NCBI GenBank assembly: GCA_965218075.1
Contig: CBDCJZ010000003.1
Coordinates: 620,001-684,000, forward strand
Source: JANQHO01 sp965218075
GTDB taxonomy: Bacteria > Bacteroidota > Bacteroidia > Flavobacteriales > Schleiferiaceae
Direction of reading: 5' to 3'
DNA: 64,000 nucleotides
Under the pieces are notes generated by a model, which did no database searches, had not been told where the DNA came from, and worked only from the letters and a program-made list of their open reading frames with translations. Shown in pieces: positions 36,968 through 45,565 of this stretch; within the stretch, counting starts at the first letter, position 1, and each line of letters begins with the position of its first letter. Made by a program: the position numbers and the translations under genes.

Positions 36968-37837
36968 ATGGAAGCATTCTATATCATAGCAACAGGATGC
37001 CTGATCGCAATAAGCTGTGGCTTATTGGGAGCATATCTTATTTTACGCAAAATAGCTATGCTCGGGGATGCCATTTCACATGCTATTTTACCCGGCATCG
37101 TAATCGCCTTTTTAATTTCAGGCTCGCGTGATAGCTTTATTATTTTAATAGGGGCAGCAGCGATGGGGGTTTTCACTACGGTGATGATTGAGTTTTTGCA
37201 TAAAAAATCCCGCTTACAAGAAGATGCTTCTATCGGAATAACTTTTACCTGTTTGTTTGCCATCGGGATAATTCTAATTTCATCATTTACCGATCAGGTA
37301 GATTTAGACCAGCAATGTGTGCTCTACGGAGAGATAGCCTATGTGCCCTTAGATCTTCTTTTTTTGCCTTCGGGAACTTCTATCGGTCCTCGAGCTATGT
37401 GGATTGGTGGAGCGCTACTTACAATCATTTTAATCAGTTTAAAGCTAGGGTATCGTACCTTATTCCTCATTTCTTTTAACCCTGATTATGCATTGACCCT
37501 GGGCATATCTGCTTCCTTTTGGCATTATGCTTTTATGAGTCTGGTTTCACTTACCACTGTTATTTCTTTCGAGTCGGTAGGGGCTATTTTGGTAGTTGCT
37601 TTATTAATAAGCTCTCCAGCAGCAGCTTACTTACTTACTGATCGCTTAATAAACATGCTTTGGCTCACGGCTTTGTTCGGAATTATTTCTTCAGTTGGCG
37701 GATATTACCTCGCCTTGCTGATCAACAGCAATATAGCTGGAGCTATGGCAACCTTTTCCGGCTTTATATTTACCCTCTGCTTTGCTTATTCTCTTTTAAT
37801 AAGGCGAAAAAAGCTGTCAATCCCAAGCCTGGCTTAG
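36968..37837 (+). CDS. Metal ABC transporter permease (second subunit)
   Basis: This 289-residue ABC-3 family permease has about eight membrane helices and the family motif YLILRKIAMLGDAISHAILPGIVIAFLISG, plus LFLISFNPDYALTLGISASFWHYAFMSLVSLTTVISFESVGAILVVALLISSPAAAYLLTDRL. It pairs with the fused permease 18 bp upstream to form the membrane channel (TroC/TroD arrangement). It is the last gene of the metal operon. A weak hairpin (37843-37863, AACTATCT/AGGTAGTT) just after the stop may terminate the transcript. Confidence 0.92.
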   Translation: MEAFYIIATGCLIAISCGLLGAYLILRKIAMLGDAISHAILPGIVIAFLISGSRDSFIILIGAAAMGVFTTVMIEFLHKKSRLQEDASIGITFTCLFAIGIILISSFTDQVDLDQQCVLYGEIAYVPLDLLFLPSGTSIGPRAMWIGGALLTIILISLKLGYRTLFLISFNPDYALTLGISASFWHYAFMSLVSLTTVISFESVGAILVVALLISSPAAAYLLTDRLINMLWLTALFGIISSVGGYYLALLINSNIAGAMATFSGFIFTLCFAYSLLIRRKKLSIPSLA

Positions 37838-37922
37838 CATTCAACTATCTACTTTAGGTAGTTATCTCCGCATAGAGCTGTGGGTGTTTGAAATAACGAT
37901 TTTGAACATAAACTCAATGTCC

Positions 37923-37954
37923 CTTGATTTTAAAAGCTAGAAACTTTTACTTTG
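37923..37954 (+). promoter_or_regulatory. Candidate promoter of array gene 1
   Basis: CTTG (37923-37926), a 20-bp spacer and TTACTTTG (37947-37954) are each one base from the Bacteroidota -33 TTTG and -7 TAnnTTTG. Array gene 1 lacks the promoter block shared by genes 2-5; only the last bases before its ATG match theirs. Confidence 0.3.
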
Positions 37955-38012
37955 TTGCCTTTACAGTAATTGTTGTAGTTATCAATTGCATTATTATAAA
38001 AACTACTGAATC

Positions 38013-41000
38013 ATGAAAAACTTTCATCTTATTAAATTAATCTCTATTTCCTCCTATTTCCTCCTATTTCCTCCTATTTTAAAAGCTCAAACCTCTATTT
38101 ACACTGTGAGTGGACCCATCAAAGGACAAGGGCCGCTTTTAAATACGGAACCAATTAGTATTGGGGTCGGTTGGAATATGATTCACCCATCTACTGCCTA
38201 TGGCGGTTCATCCGTCAATAGTTGGTCTTCAGCTCAAAGCATTGGCTTTCCCTTTTCTTTTTACGGCAGTCCAGCTACTCATTTTTGTGTGAGCAAAAAC
38301 TACCTGTTGACCTTTGACACTACAGTTGCGGGAACCACTGTGAACAGTAGTATCACCACTGACAATACGGCTTTACCCAACGCCAATCTTCCCGACAGCA
38401 CCATCGCTTATTTTTGGGGTGGCTTTAATCCTCCGCTTGGCTACAACGATGACGTTTGGAGGAAGACCTTTAGCACCATTCCCAATCGCCAGCTATGGAT
38501 TAAGAACTATTCCTATAAACACGAGGCTCAGGGTTACAGTTACAACTTTGTAGTTTTAGAAGAAACCACCCATAAGATTTACGTGGTAAATGGCTGGTGG
38601 AACCGTCAAGGAGTGGGAAGCTATACAGTGGGTATTCAGTTGAATTCCACCACTGCTGTGCAGCACTCCAGCTCTCCTAATATCAGCTCTATTAATACAA
38701 GTGGTGGTAGCAATCCCTGGCCTAATGTGGACTATTATGAATTCACTCCTCGTTTCTTGGTAAACGACGATGCAGGAATTCTCAGCTTGGACGCTCCGGC
38801 TAGTAAAACTGCTCCCGGTTCTCAGTCGGTTCAAGTGAGCATTAAAAATCATGGAATTAACAACCTGGACAGTGTAAGGGTGAACTGGAGTGTGGATGGA
38901 GTAAATCAAACCTTCCATAGCTGGACTGGGAGTCTAGCTCCGGGTGCAGTTGCTGCTGCGGTCAATATCGGAAGCTATAATTTCACCCTGGGAAATCCCA
39001 CTCTAAAGATTTGGACTAGCAATCCCAATGGCAATCCAGACAATAATACTTCAAATGACACACTGGAGGTTTCTTTATTTGTTTGCAATCTACTTTCAGG
39101 AGCTTATACCCTTGGCGGGACTTCCAGCGATTTTCCAAACTTTGATTCTCTTGCTACTTTGCTCAACAAGTTCAACAAGTGCGGTGTTTCAGGCCCTGTA
39201 ATCATTAAGGTCGCTCCTGGAACCTATAGGGAGCAGCTTACATTAGGGAATATTGCTGGTGTAAGCCCGATAAATACGATTGTCATTGACGGTGGGAATA
39301 GCTCGCTCGCTAGGCTTACTCATGATGGCTTGACAAGCAATGCCACCGTGTCTTTTGACAGCACCAGCTATGTGAGCTTGAAGAATATAACCCTCGAAAA
39401 CACCAAAAGCTCAGCAAATGCTTGGGTAGTGCATCTTCAGAACACAGATCATATCGTCATTGATTCCTGTTTGATTGAGCAGCCGGTGAATGCAACATTT
39501 GACAGAGCTGGTATAGTGGGCTTGGGTAGTTTAAACAGTACCTTGACAGCTACTACCAATAAGCATCTGACTGTCTCTGACAATATCATCACAGGAGGTT
39601 ATTATGGAATAGCTCTGAGCAGCAATACAAGCGATAAAGATGTGGGCAACCACATCCTGCGTAACCGCTTTAGTGATATTGAAACCATTGCCATTGGGGT
39701 GCGTGAACAGGATAGCTTGATTATCTCGGGCAATGTGATTGAAAATACCAATAGTAGTCTTGCCTATGACATATATTGCCTAGATATTACGGGCTTTGAG
39801 ATTAGGGCAAACAATTTGCTTGACTGCGGTGGTCAGGGGATAGTAATTGATGGACGCAGCTCCAGTGGAATAGTTCCTTCACTGATTGCCAACAATATGA
39901 TTTATGCTCCCGATGCGGCCATTAGGATAGCAAAATACAGCTCGAATGTGAATATTTATCACAATACGGCTGTGGGTAATCCTGCTATGGAGTTTACTAG
40001 CAGTAACAATTCTGATATAAGTCTCTACAACAACATTTTCAGCAGCCCAAGTGGAGTAGCTTTAAAGGCTTCATCGAACTTGTCACCAATTATCGATATC
40101 GATTACAACCTTTATCAGGCAAGTGGGAATATCGCAGAGGACGGTTCTACGAGCTATGCAAGCCTAGCCGCTTGGCAAGCAGCCAAGCCTGCACTCAATC
40201 AGAATTCTGTGGAGGGTAACCCGCTATTTGTAAGGGCAACATCCCCTGCCGATCTCCATCTAACAGGCACTTTGGCCAATGATACAGGTGATAATTCTGT
40301 GGGTATTAAAGTCGATATTGATGGAGATTCTCGTCCACTTCCGCCTTCGACAAGGGTGGATATCGGTGCTGACGAGTATCATCCGCCAGCTTGTTTGCCT
40401 TCATCAGGGCTTTCCGCCTCAATTAGGAGTGCGTCGGCAGCCATCTTGAGCTGGACCACAGGCGGGGCTTTAAATTGGAATATCGAATATGGTCTTTCGG
40501 GATTTACACTGGGAAGTGGCACTCGGATTTCCACGACTACCCCTTCTTATGCTGTGAACGGCTTGGCGCCTGGAACGGATTATGATTTCTATGTTCGGGA
40601 TAGCTGTGGAGTAGGTCATGTGAGTAGCTGGGCTGGTCCTCATACTTTTACCACCCTTTCAGCCACTTTGCCTTGTCCATCTCCATCGTCATTGTTGGCT
40701 ACCCAGATTACTCAGACCAACGCTACGCTCTCCTGGGTTGCTGGCGGGGCTTCTAATTGGGATTTAGAATATGGCCTTTCTGGGTTTACACTGGGAAGTG
40801 GCACTCGGATTTCCACGACCATCCCTTCTTATACTGTGAGCGGCTTGACACTTGGTCGGTCTTATCAATTTTATGTTCGGGATAGTTGTGGAGTGGGTCA
40901 TGTGAGCAGTTGGGCTGGTCCTCATACTTTTACCACCCTTTCAGCCACTTTGCCCTGTCCAGCCCCATCGTCATTGTTGGCTACCCATATTACTCAGAAC

Positions 41001-42620
41001 AGCGCTAGGCTGTCGTGGGTTACAGGCGGGGCTTCTAATTGGGATGTGGAATATGGTCTTTCGGGATTTACACTGGGAAGGGGTACTCGGATTTCCACGA
41101 CTACCCCTTTTTATACTGTGAGTGGTTTGACACCTGGTCAGTCTTATCAATTTTATGTTCGGGATAGCTGTGGAGTAGGTCATGTGAGCAGTTGGGCTGG
41201 TCCTGATGCTTTTACCACCTTTTGGATCACTTTGCCCTGTCCAGTCCCTTCGTCATTGTTGGCTTCCAATATTACTCAGACCAGTGCTACGCTCTCCTGG
41301 ATTATGGGTGGGACTTCTAATTGGGATGTGGAATATGGTCTTTCGGGATTTACTCTGGGAAGGGGCACTCGGATTTCCACAACTACTCCTTCTTATGCTG
41401 TGAGCGGCTTGACGCCTGGTCAGTTTTATCAATTTTATGTTCGGGATAGTTGTGGAGTGGGTCATGTGAGCAGTTGGGCTGGTCCTTATACTTTTACCAC
41501 CCTTTCAGCCACTTTGCCCTGTCCAGTCCCTTCGTCATTGTTGGCTACCCAGATTACTCAGACCAACGCCAGGCTGTCGTGGATTACAGGTGGGATTTCT
41601 ATTTCTAATAATTGGGATGTGGAATATGGTCTTTCGGGATTTACCCTGGGAAGTGGCACTCGGATTTCCACGACTATCTCTTTTTATACTGTGAGCGGCT
41701 TGACGTCTGGAACGGATTATCAATTTTATGTTCGGGATAGTTGTGGGGTAGGTCATGTGAGTAGCTGGGCTGGTCCTCATACTTTTATCACCCTTTCAGC
41801 CACTTTGCCCTGTCCATCCCCATCATCATTGTCGGCTACCCAGATTACTCAGAACAGCGCTAGGCTCTCCTGGGTTACGGGTGGGGCTTCTAATTGGGAT
41901 TTAGAATATGGTCTTTCGGGATTTACCCTGGGAAGTGGCACTCGGATTTCCACGACTACCCCTTCTTATACTGTGAGCGGTTTGACACCTGGTCGGTCTT
42001 ATCAATTTTATGTTCGGGATAGCTGTGGAGTAGGTCATGTGAGTAGCTGGGCTGGTCCTCATACTTTTAGGACTCTTGGCTGTTTAGCTCCCACAGGGCT
42101 GAACCTCCACACTATTACTGAAATCACCGCTACTGTGAGCTGGACTAGCGGTGGAGCTTCCAATTGGAATATTGAGTATGGGCCTATAAACTTTCCTCTG
42201 GGAGGCGGTATTTTCTTATACAATGTGTCTAGTCCTCGCACTTTAAGGGGCTTAAAGCCTAACACCTTTTATGATGTCTATGTACAGGACAGCTGCAATG
42301 TGGGCAATGTGAGCAATTGGGTAGGACCCTTGTCTATTAAAACCATTATTGGTATAGATGAGCTTCTCGAGCGCTCATTTCGCATTTATCCAAATCCTAG
42401 TGAAGAGGTTTTCAAGCTGGAGTTTAGCTCCTCTCTCGGAGAGGATATGGAGATCCGTATCACTAATATGATGGGACAAATAGTCTTGGAAGATGAGATT
42501 GAGAGTTTCAGCGGAAGCTATAGAAAAAGGCTAGAGATGGGGGCTTATCGCAGTGGAGTATACCTATTGCAGCTGATTACTGAAAAGGCTACTGTGAACC
42601 GGCGTATCATTTTGCAGTGA
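38013..42620 (+). CDS. Array gene 1: giant T9SS-exported beta-helix/FN3 protein
   Basis: This 1535-residue protein has a signal peptide (1-25) containing a 10-bp DNA repeat. It has a conserved N-terminal sandwich domain (26-250; AYGGSSVNSWSSAQSIGFPFSFYGS), a CARDB-like domain (250-350; GSQSVQVSIKNHGINNLDS) and a right-handed beta-helix (358-790; repeated runs such as HIVIDSCLI, LIISGNVIENTN and NIYHNTAVG, closing with VDIGADEYH). Seven fibronectin-III-like modules of about 93 residues follow (792-1447), each with a Cys at its start and one in RDSCG. The end is a T9SS type A sorting domain (about 1449-1535; FRIYPNPSEE). No anchor-J modules are present. It is probably secreted and surface-attached; beta-helix plus FN3 suits adhesion or glycan binding. 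I see no catalytic residues. Confidence 0.9.
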   Translation: MKNFHLIKLISISSYFLLFPPILKAQTSIYTVSGPIKGQGPLLNTEPISIGVGWNMIHPSTAYGGSSVNSWSSAQSIGFPFSFYGSPATHFCVSKNYLLTFDTTVAGTTVNSSITTDNTALPNANLPDSTIAYFWGGFNPPLGYNDDVWRKTFSTIPNRQLWIKNYSYKHEAQGYSYNFVVLEETTHKIYVVNGWWNRQGVGSYTVGIQLNSTTAVQHSSSPNISSINTSGGSNPWPNVDYYEFTPRFLVNDDAGILSLDAPASKTAPGSQSVQVSIKNHGINNLDSVRVNWSVDGVNQTFHSWTGSLAPGAVAAAVNIGSYNFTLGNPTLKIWTSNPNGNPDNNTSNDTLEVSLFVCNLLSGAYTLGGTSSDFPNFDSLATLLNKFNKCGVSGPVIIKVAPGTYREQLTLGNIAGVSPINTIVIDGGNSSLARLTHDGLTSNATVSFDSTSYVSLKNITLENTKSSANAWVVHLQNTDHIVIDSCLIEQPVNATFDRAGIVGLGSLNSTLTATTNKHLTVSDNIITGGYYGIALSSNTSDKDVGNHILRNRFSDIETIAIGVREQDSLIISGNVIENTNSSLAYDIYCLDITGFEIRANNLLDCGGQGIVIDGRSSSGIVPSLIANNMIYAPDAAIRIAKYSSNVNIYHNTAVGNPAMEFTSSNNSDISLYNNIFSSPSGVALKASSNLSPIIDIDYNLYQASGNIAEDGSTSYASLAAWQAAKPALNQNSVEGNPLFVRATSPADLHLTGTLANDTGDNSVGIKVDIDGDSRPLPPSTRVDIGADEYHPPACLPSSGLSASIRSASAAILSWTTGGALNWNIEYGLSGFTLGSGTRISTTTPSYAVNGLAPGTDYDFYVRDSCGVGHVSSWAGPHTFTTLSATLPCPSPSSLLATQITQTNATLSWVAGGASNWDLEYGLSGFTLGSGTRISTTIPSYTVSGLTLGRSYQFYVRDSCGVGHVSSWAGPHTFTTLSATLPCPAPSSLLATHITQNSARLSWVTGGASNWDVEYGLSGFTLGRGTRISTTTPFYTVSGLTPGQSYQFYVRDSCGVGHVSSWAGPDAFTTFWITLPCPVPSSLLASNITQTSATLSWIMGGTSNWDVEYGLSGFTLGRGTRISTTTPSYAVSGLTPGQFYQFYVRDSCGVGHVSSWAGPYTFTTLSATLPCPVPSSLLATQITQTNARLSWITGGISISNNWDVEYGLSGFTLGSGTRISTTISFYTVSGLTSGTDYQFYVRDSCGVGHVSSWAGPHTFITLSATLPCPSPSSLSATQITQNSARLSWVTGGASNWDLEYGLSGFTLGSGTRISTTTPSYTVSGLTPGRSYQFYVRDSCGVGHVSSWAGPHTFRTLGCLAPTGLNLHTITEITATVSWTSGGASNWNIEYGPINFPLGGGIFLYNVSSPRTLRGLKPNTFYDVYVQDSCNVGNVSNWVGPLSIKTIIGIDELLERSFRIYPNPSEEVFKLEFSSSLGEDMEIRITNMMGQIVLEDEIESFSGSYRKRLEMGAYRSGVYLLQLITEKATVNRRIILQ
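38043..38080 (+). repeat. 10-bp tandem repeat in signal-peptide codons of array gene 1
   Basis: The unit CTCCTATTTC is repeated three times at 38051-38080 (last base of the last copy changed) after a partial copy at 38043-38050. It encodes ISSYFLLFPPIL of the signal peptide. Ten is not a multiple of three, so gain or loss of one unit shifts the frame. Confidence 0.9.
40390..42357 (+). repeat. Seven tandem FN3-like modules in array gene 1
   Basis: Units of about 280 bp encode modules of the pattern C-P-x-P-S-S-L, then LSW.TGG.SNW..EYGLSGFTLG.GTRIST, then Y.VSGLTPG..YQFYVRDSCG..HVSSWAGP. Inner modules are nearly identical at DNA level. The seventh (CLAPTGLNLHTITEITATVSW) is a distinct terminal type shared by genes 1, 3 and 4. 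Confidence 0.85.
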
Positions 42621-42994
42621 GAAGTAGCAAAGCTTTTGCTATAGATTCTTGCCGATTTACGGGCAAGCTGCCCGGTAATGCGGTTTAATAGCTGCTTAGT
42701 CAGTGTTTCAATGAGGTCGGTATTAAGGTATAGGAAACTTTTTGTGCGGATTTTGAACTTCTATGTTTTTCCAGTCGTCCATCTAAATAATGCTCTGGAT
42801 TGAAATAAAAAATCCTCAAGCTACTCTTCCTTTACTTTCATTTTTCTAGCGCACAATAAGTCATAGGCCTTTTTTAATTAAAAAGCCTTGTTAAAAAATT
42901 AGATTTCAGTAATATTGGGCTGATCTCATGTTTCAAAAGGCTTCGCCCTTTTTAATGTAAAGAAGATCTTGGTTTACTAAAAAACTACTGAATC
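42621..42994. repeat. Spacer between array genes 1 and 2
   Basis: The spacer begins with a hairpin just after the stop (TAGCAAA..TTTGCTA, 42625-42641). A block of about 150 bp, conserved after genes 2 and 3, follows; its minus strand resembles the short frame MDDWKNIEVQN seen at 49835-50089 but is frameshifted here. After a linker and GCGCACAATAAGTCATA comes the shared promoter block, with CTTG (42887-42890), 19 bp, TAATATTG (42910-42917), and a leader containing GGCTTCGCCC. Confidence 0.65.
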
Positions 42995-45565
42995 ATGAAA
43001 AACTTTCACCTTATTAAATTAATCTCTATTTTTATTTTGTTTGGAAGCTTTTCCACAAAAGCCCAAACCTCTACTTATTACACTGTGAGTGGACCTACCA
43101 GAGGATCAAGGCCGCTTTTAAATACGGAACCCATTGGATCCCAGACCGTTTGGAATGTGATTCATTCACCTATTGCCTATGGCGGTGCATCCGTCAATAG
43201 CTGGTCTTCAGCTCAAAGCATTGGCTTTCCCTTTTCTTTTTACGGCAGCCCAGCTACTCATTTCTGTGTGAGCAAGAACTATCTGTTGACCTTTGACACC
43301 ACAGTTGCGGGAACCACTGTGAACAGTAGTATCACCACTGACAATACGGCTTTACCCACCGCCAATCTTCCCGATCATACCATCGCTTATTTTTGGGGTG
43401 GCTTCGGCAATCCTCCGCCGATTGGCATCGACAATACCGTTCAGATGAAGACCTTTGGTACCACTCCCAATCGCCAGCTGTGGATTAGAAACTATTCCTA
43501 TGAATTCGAGGCTCAGGACTGGAGCTACAACTTTGTAGTTTTAGAAGAAACCACCCATAAGATTTACGTAGTAATTGGCACGTGTAGCTATCAAGGAGTG
43601 GGAAGCTATACAGTGGGTGTTCAGTTGAATTCCACCACTGCTGTGCAGCATCCCAATTCTCCTAATATTAGCTCTATTAATGGATCTTTTAGCATTCCCT
43701 GGAGCAGTGTGAGCTATTACGAATTCACTCCTCGGCTCTTGGTAAACGACGATGCAGGAATTCTCAGCTTGGACGCTCCGACTAGCTTACCTGCTCCCGG
43801 TTCTCAGTCAGTTCAGGTGAGCATTAAAAATTATGGAATTAACAATCTGGACAGTGTAAAGGTGAACTGGAGTGTGGATGGAATAACTCAGACCTCCCAT
43901 AGCTGGACTGGGAGTCTAGCGTTGGGTGCAGTTGCTGCTGCGGTCAATATCGGAAGCTATAATTTCACCCTGGGAAATCCCACCCTAAAGATTTGGACGA
44001 GCAATCCCAATGGGAATCCAGATAATGATACTTCAAATGACACACTGGAGGTTTCTTTAGTTGTTTGCAATCTACTTTCGGGAGCTTATACCCTTGGCGG
44101 GACTTCCAGCGATTTTCCAAACTTTGATTCTCTTACTACTTTTCTCAACAACTGCGGTGTTTCAGGTCCTGTAATCATTAAGGTAGCTCCTGGAACCTAT
44201 AGGGAGCAGTTTACACTAGGAAATATCGCTGGTGTAAGCCCGACAAATACGATTGTCATTGACGGTGGGGATAGCTCGCTCGCTAGGCTCACTCATGACG
44301 GTTCGACAAGCAATGCCACCGTGGCTTTTGACAGCACCAGCTATGTAAGCTTGAGGAATATAACTCTCGAAAACACTAAAAGCTCAGCAAATGCTTGGGT
44401 AGTGCATCTTCAGAACACAGATCATATCGTCATTGATTCCTGTTTGATTGAGATGTCAGTGGATACAACAGCTGAGAGAGGAGGTATAGTGGGGTCGGGC
44501 AGCTTGAGCGATAGTTATATAGCTACTACAAACAATCATTTGACTATTTCTAACAACACCATCACAGGAGGTTTTTATGGAATAATTCTGGAAGGCAATA
44601 CACGCAATGAAGATGTGGGCAACTACATCTTACGTAACCGCTTTATTGATATTAACTATTATGGCATCCTAGTAGCTGAACAGGACAGCCTGATTATTTC
44701 GGGCAATGTGATTGAAAATACCAATGGTAATTATGCCTATGACATCTATTGCCAAGATATTACAGACTTTGAGATTAGGGCAAATAATTTGCTTGACTGC
44801 AAGGGTCAGGGGATAGTAATCTATGGAAGCAGCTCCAGTGGAACAGCTCGTTCACTGATTGCCAACAATATGATTTATGCTCCCAGTAATGCGGCCATTA
44901 ATATGTCAGGAAACAACTCGAATGTGAATATTTATCACAACACGGCTGTGGGCGATCCCGCTATGTATATTGGCGGCAACCTTTCTGATATGAGCCTCTA
45001 CAACAACATTTTCAGCAACCCAAATGGAGTAGCTTTAAAGGCTTTCCCGGGCTTGCTATCGACCATTGATATCGATTACAACCTTTATCAATACCAGGCA
45101 AGCTGGAATATCGCAAAGGACGGCTCTACGATCTATGCAAACCTAGCTGCTTGGCAAGCAGCCAAACCTGCACTCAATGCCCATTCTGTAGAAGGTGATC
45201 CGCTATTTGTAAGGGCAACATCTCCTGCCGATCTGCATCTAATAGGCACTTTGGCCAATGATACAGGTGATAATTCTGTGGGTATTAAAGTCGATATTGA
45301 TGGGGATTCTCGTCCACTACCTCCTTCCACCAAGGTGGATATAGGCGCTGATGAATACCATCCAGCAACTTGTTTGCCTTCATCGGGTTTATCTATCTCA
45401 GCTATAGGCCAAACAACAGCCCAATTGAGTTGGACTATGGGCGGGGCTTCAAATTGGAATATCGAATATGGACCTCAGGGCTTTATTCCAAGATCGGGAA
45501 CTTTTGTGTACAATGTTCTTAGTCCTTACATTTTTAACAGGTTTAAATCCCAACACCAATTATGA
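42995..45565 (+). CDS. Array gene 2, 5' part (frameshifted): signal peptide to first FN3
   Basis: This 856-codon frame is the first part of a gene that would encode about 2304 residues. It carries a signal peptide (MKNFHLIKLISIFILFGSFSTKA, without the tandem repeat of genes 1, 3 and 5), the N-terminal sandwich domain, the CARDB-like domain (about 251-350), the beta-helix (358-790) and the beginning of the first FN3-like module. At 45531-45535 there are five Ts where genes 3 and 4 have four, so the frame shifts and stops at 45565. As written, the product ends without a T9SS sorting domain and would not be exported normally. A real mutation, a phase-variable tract or a sequencing error are all possible. 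Confidence 0.8.
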   Translation: MKNFHLIKLISIFILFGSFSTKAQTSTYYTVSGPTRGSRPLLNTEPIGSQTVWNVIHSPIAYGGASVNSWSSAQSIGFPFSFYGSPATHFCVSKNYLLTFDTTVAGTTVNSSITTDNTALPTANLPDHTIAYFWGGFGNPPPIGIDNTVQMKTFGTTPNRQLWIRNYSYEFEAQDWSYNFVVLEETTHKIYVVIGTCSYQGVGSYTVGVQLNSTTAVQHPNSPNISSINGSFSIPWSSVSYYEFTPRLLVNDDAGILSLDAPTSLPAPGSQSVQVSIKNYGINNLDSVKVNWSVDGITQTSHSWTGSLALGAVAAAVNIGSYNFTLGNPTLKIWTSNPNGNPDNDTSNDTLEVSLVVCNLLSGAYTLGGTSSDFPNFDSLTTFLNNCGVSGPVIIKVAPGTYREQFTLGNIAGVSPTNTIVIDGGDSSLARLTHDGSTSNATVAFDSTSYVSLRNITLENTKSSANAWVVHLQNTDHIVIDSCLIEMSVDTTAERGGIVGSGSLSDSYIATTNNHLTISNNTITGGFYGIILEGNTRNEDVGNYILRNRFIDINYYGILVAEQDSLIISGNVIENTNGNYAYDIYCQDITDFEIRANNLLDCKGQGIVIYGSSSSGTARSLIANNMIYAPSNAAINMSGNNSNVNIYHNTAVGDPAMYIGGNLSDMSLYNNIFSNPNGVALKAFPGLLSTIDIDYNLYQYQASWNIAKDGSTIYANLAAWQAAKPALNAHSVEGDPLFVRATSPADLHLIGTLANDTGDNSVGIKVDIDGDSRPLPPSTKVDIGADEYHPATCLPSSGLSISAIGQTTAQLSWTMGGASNWNIEYGPQGFIPRSGTFVYNVLSPYIFNRFKSQHQL

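Noticed and set aside
40971..41780. Series of similar minus-strand frames across the FN3 modules
   Set aside because: They repeat only because the underlying modules repeat; each is antisense to the real frame.
45468..45535. ATG at 45468 as a true start of a separate gene
   Set aside because: The first 20 or so codons are an out-of-frame reading of the FN3 module; family sequence begins only after the T5 tract.
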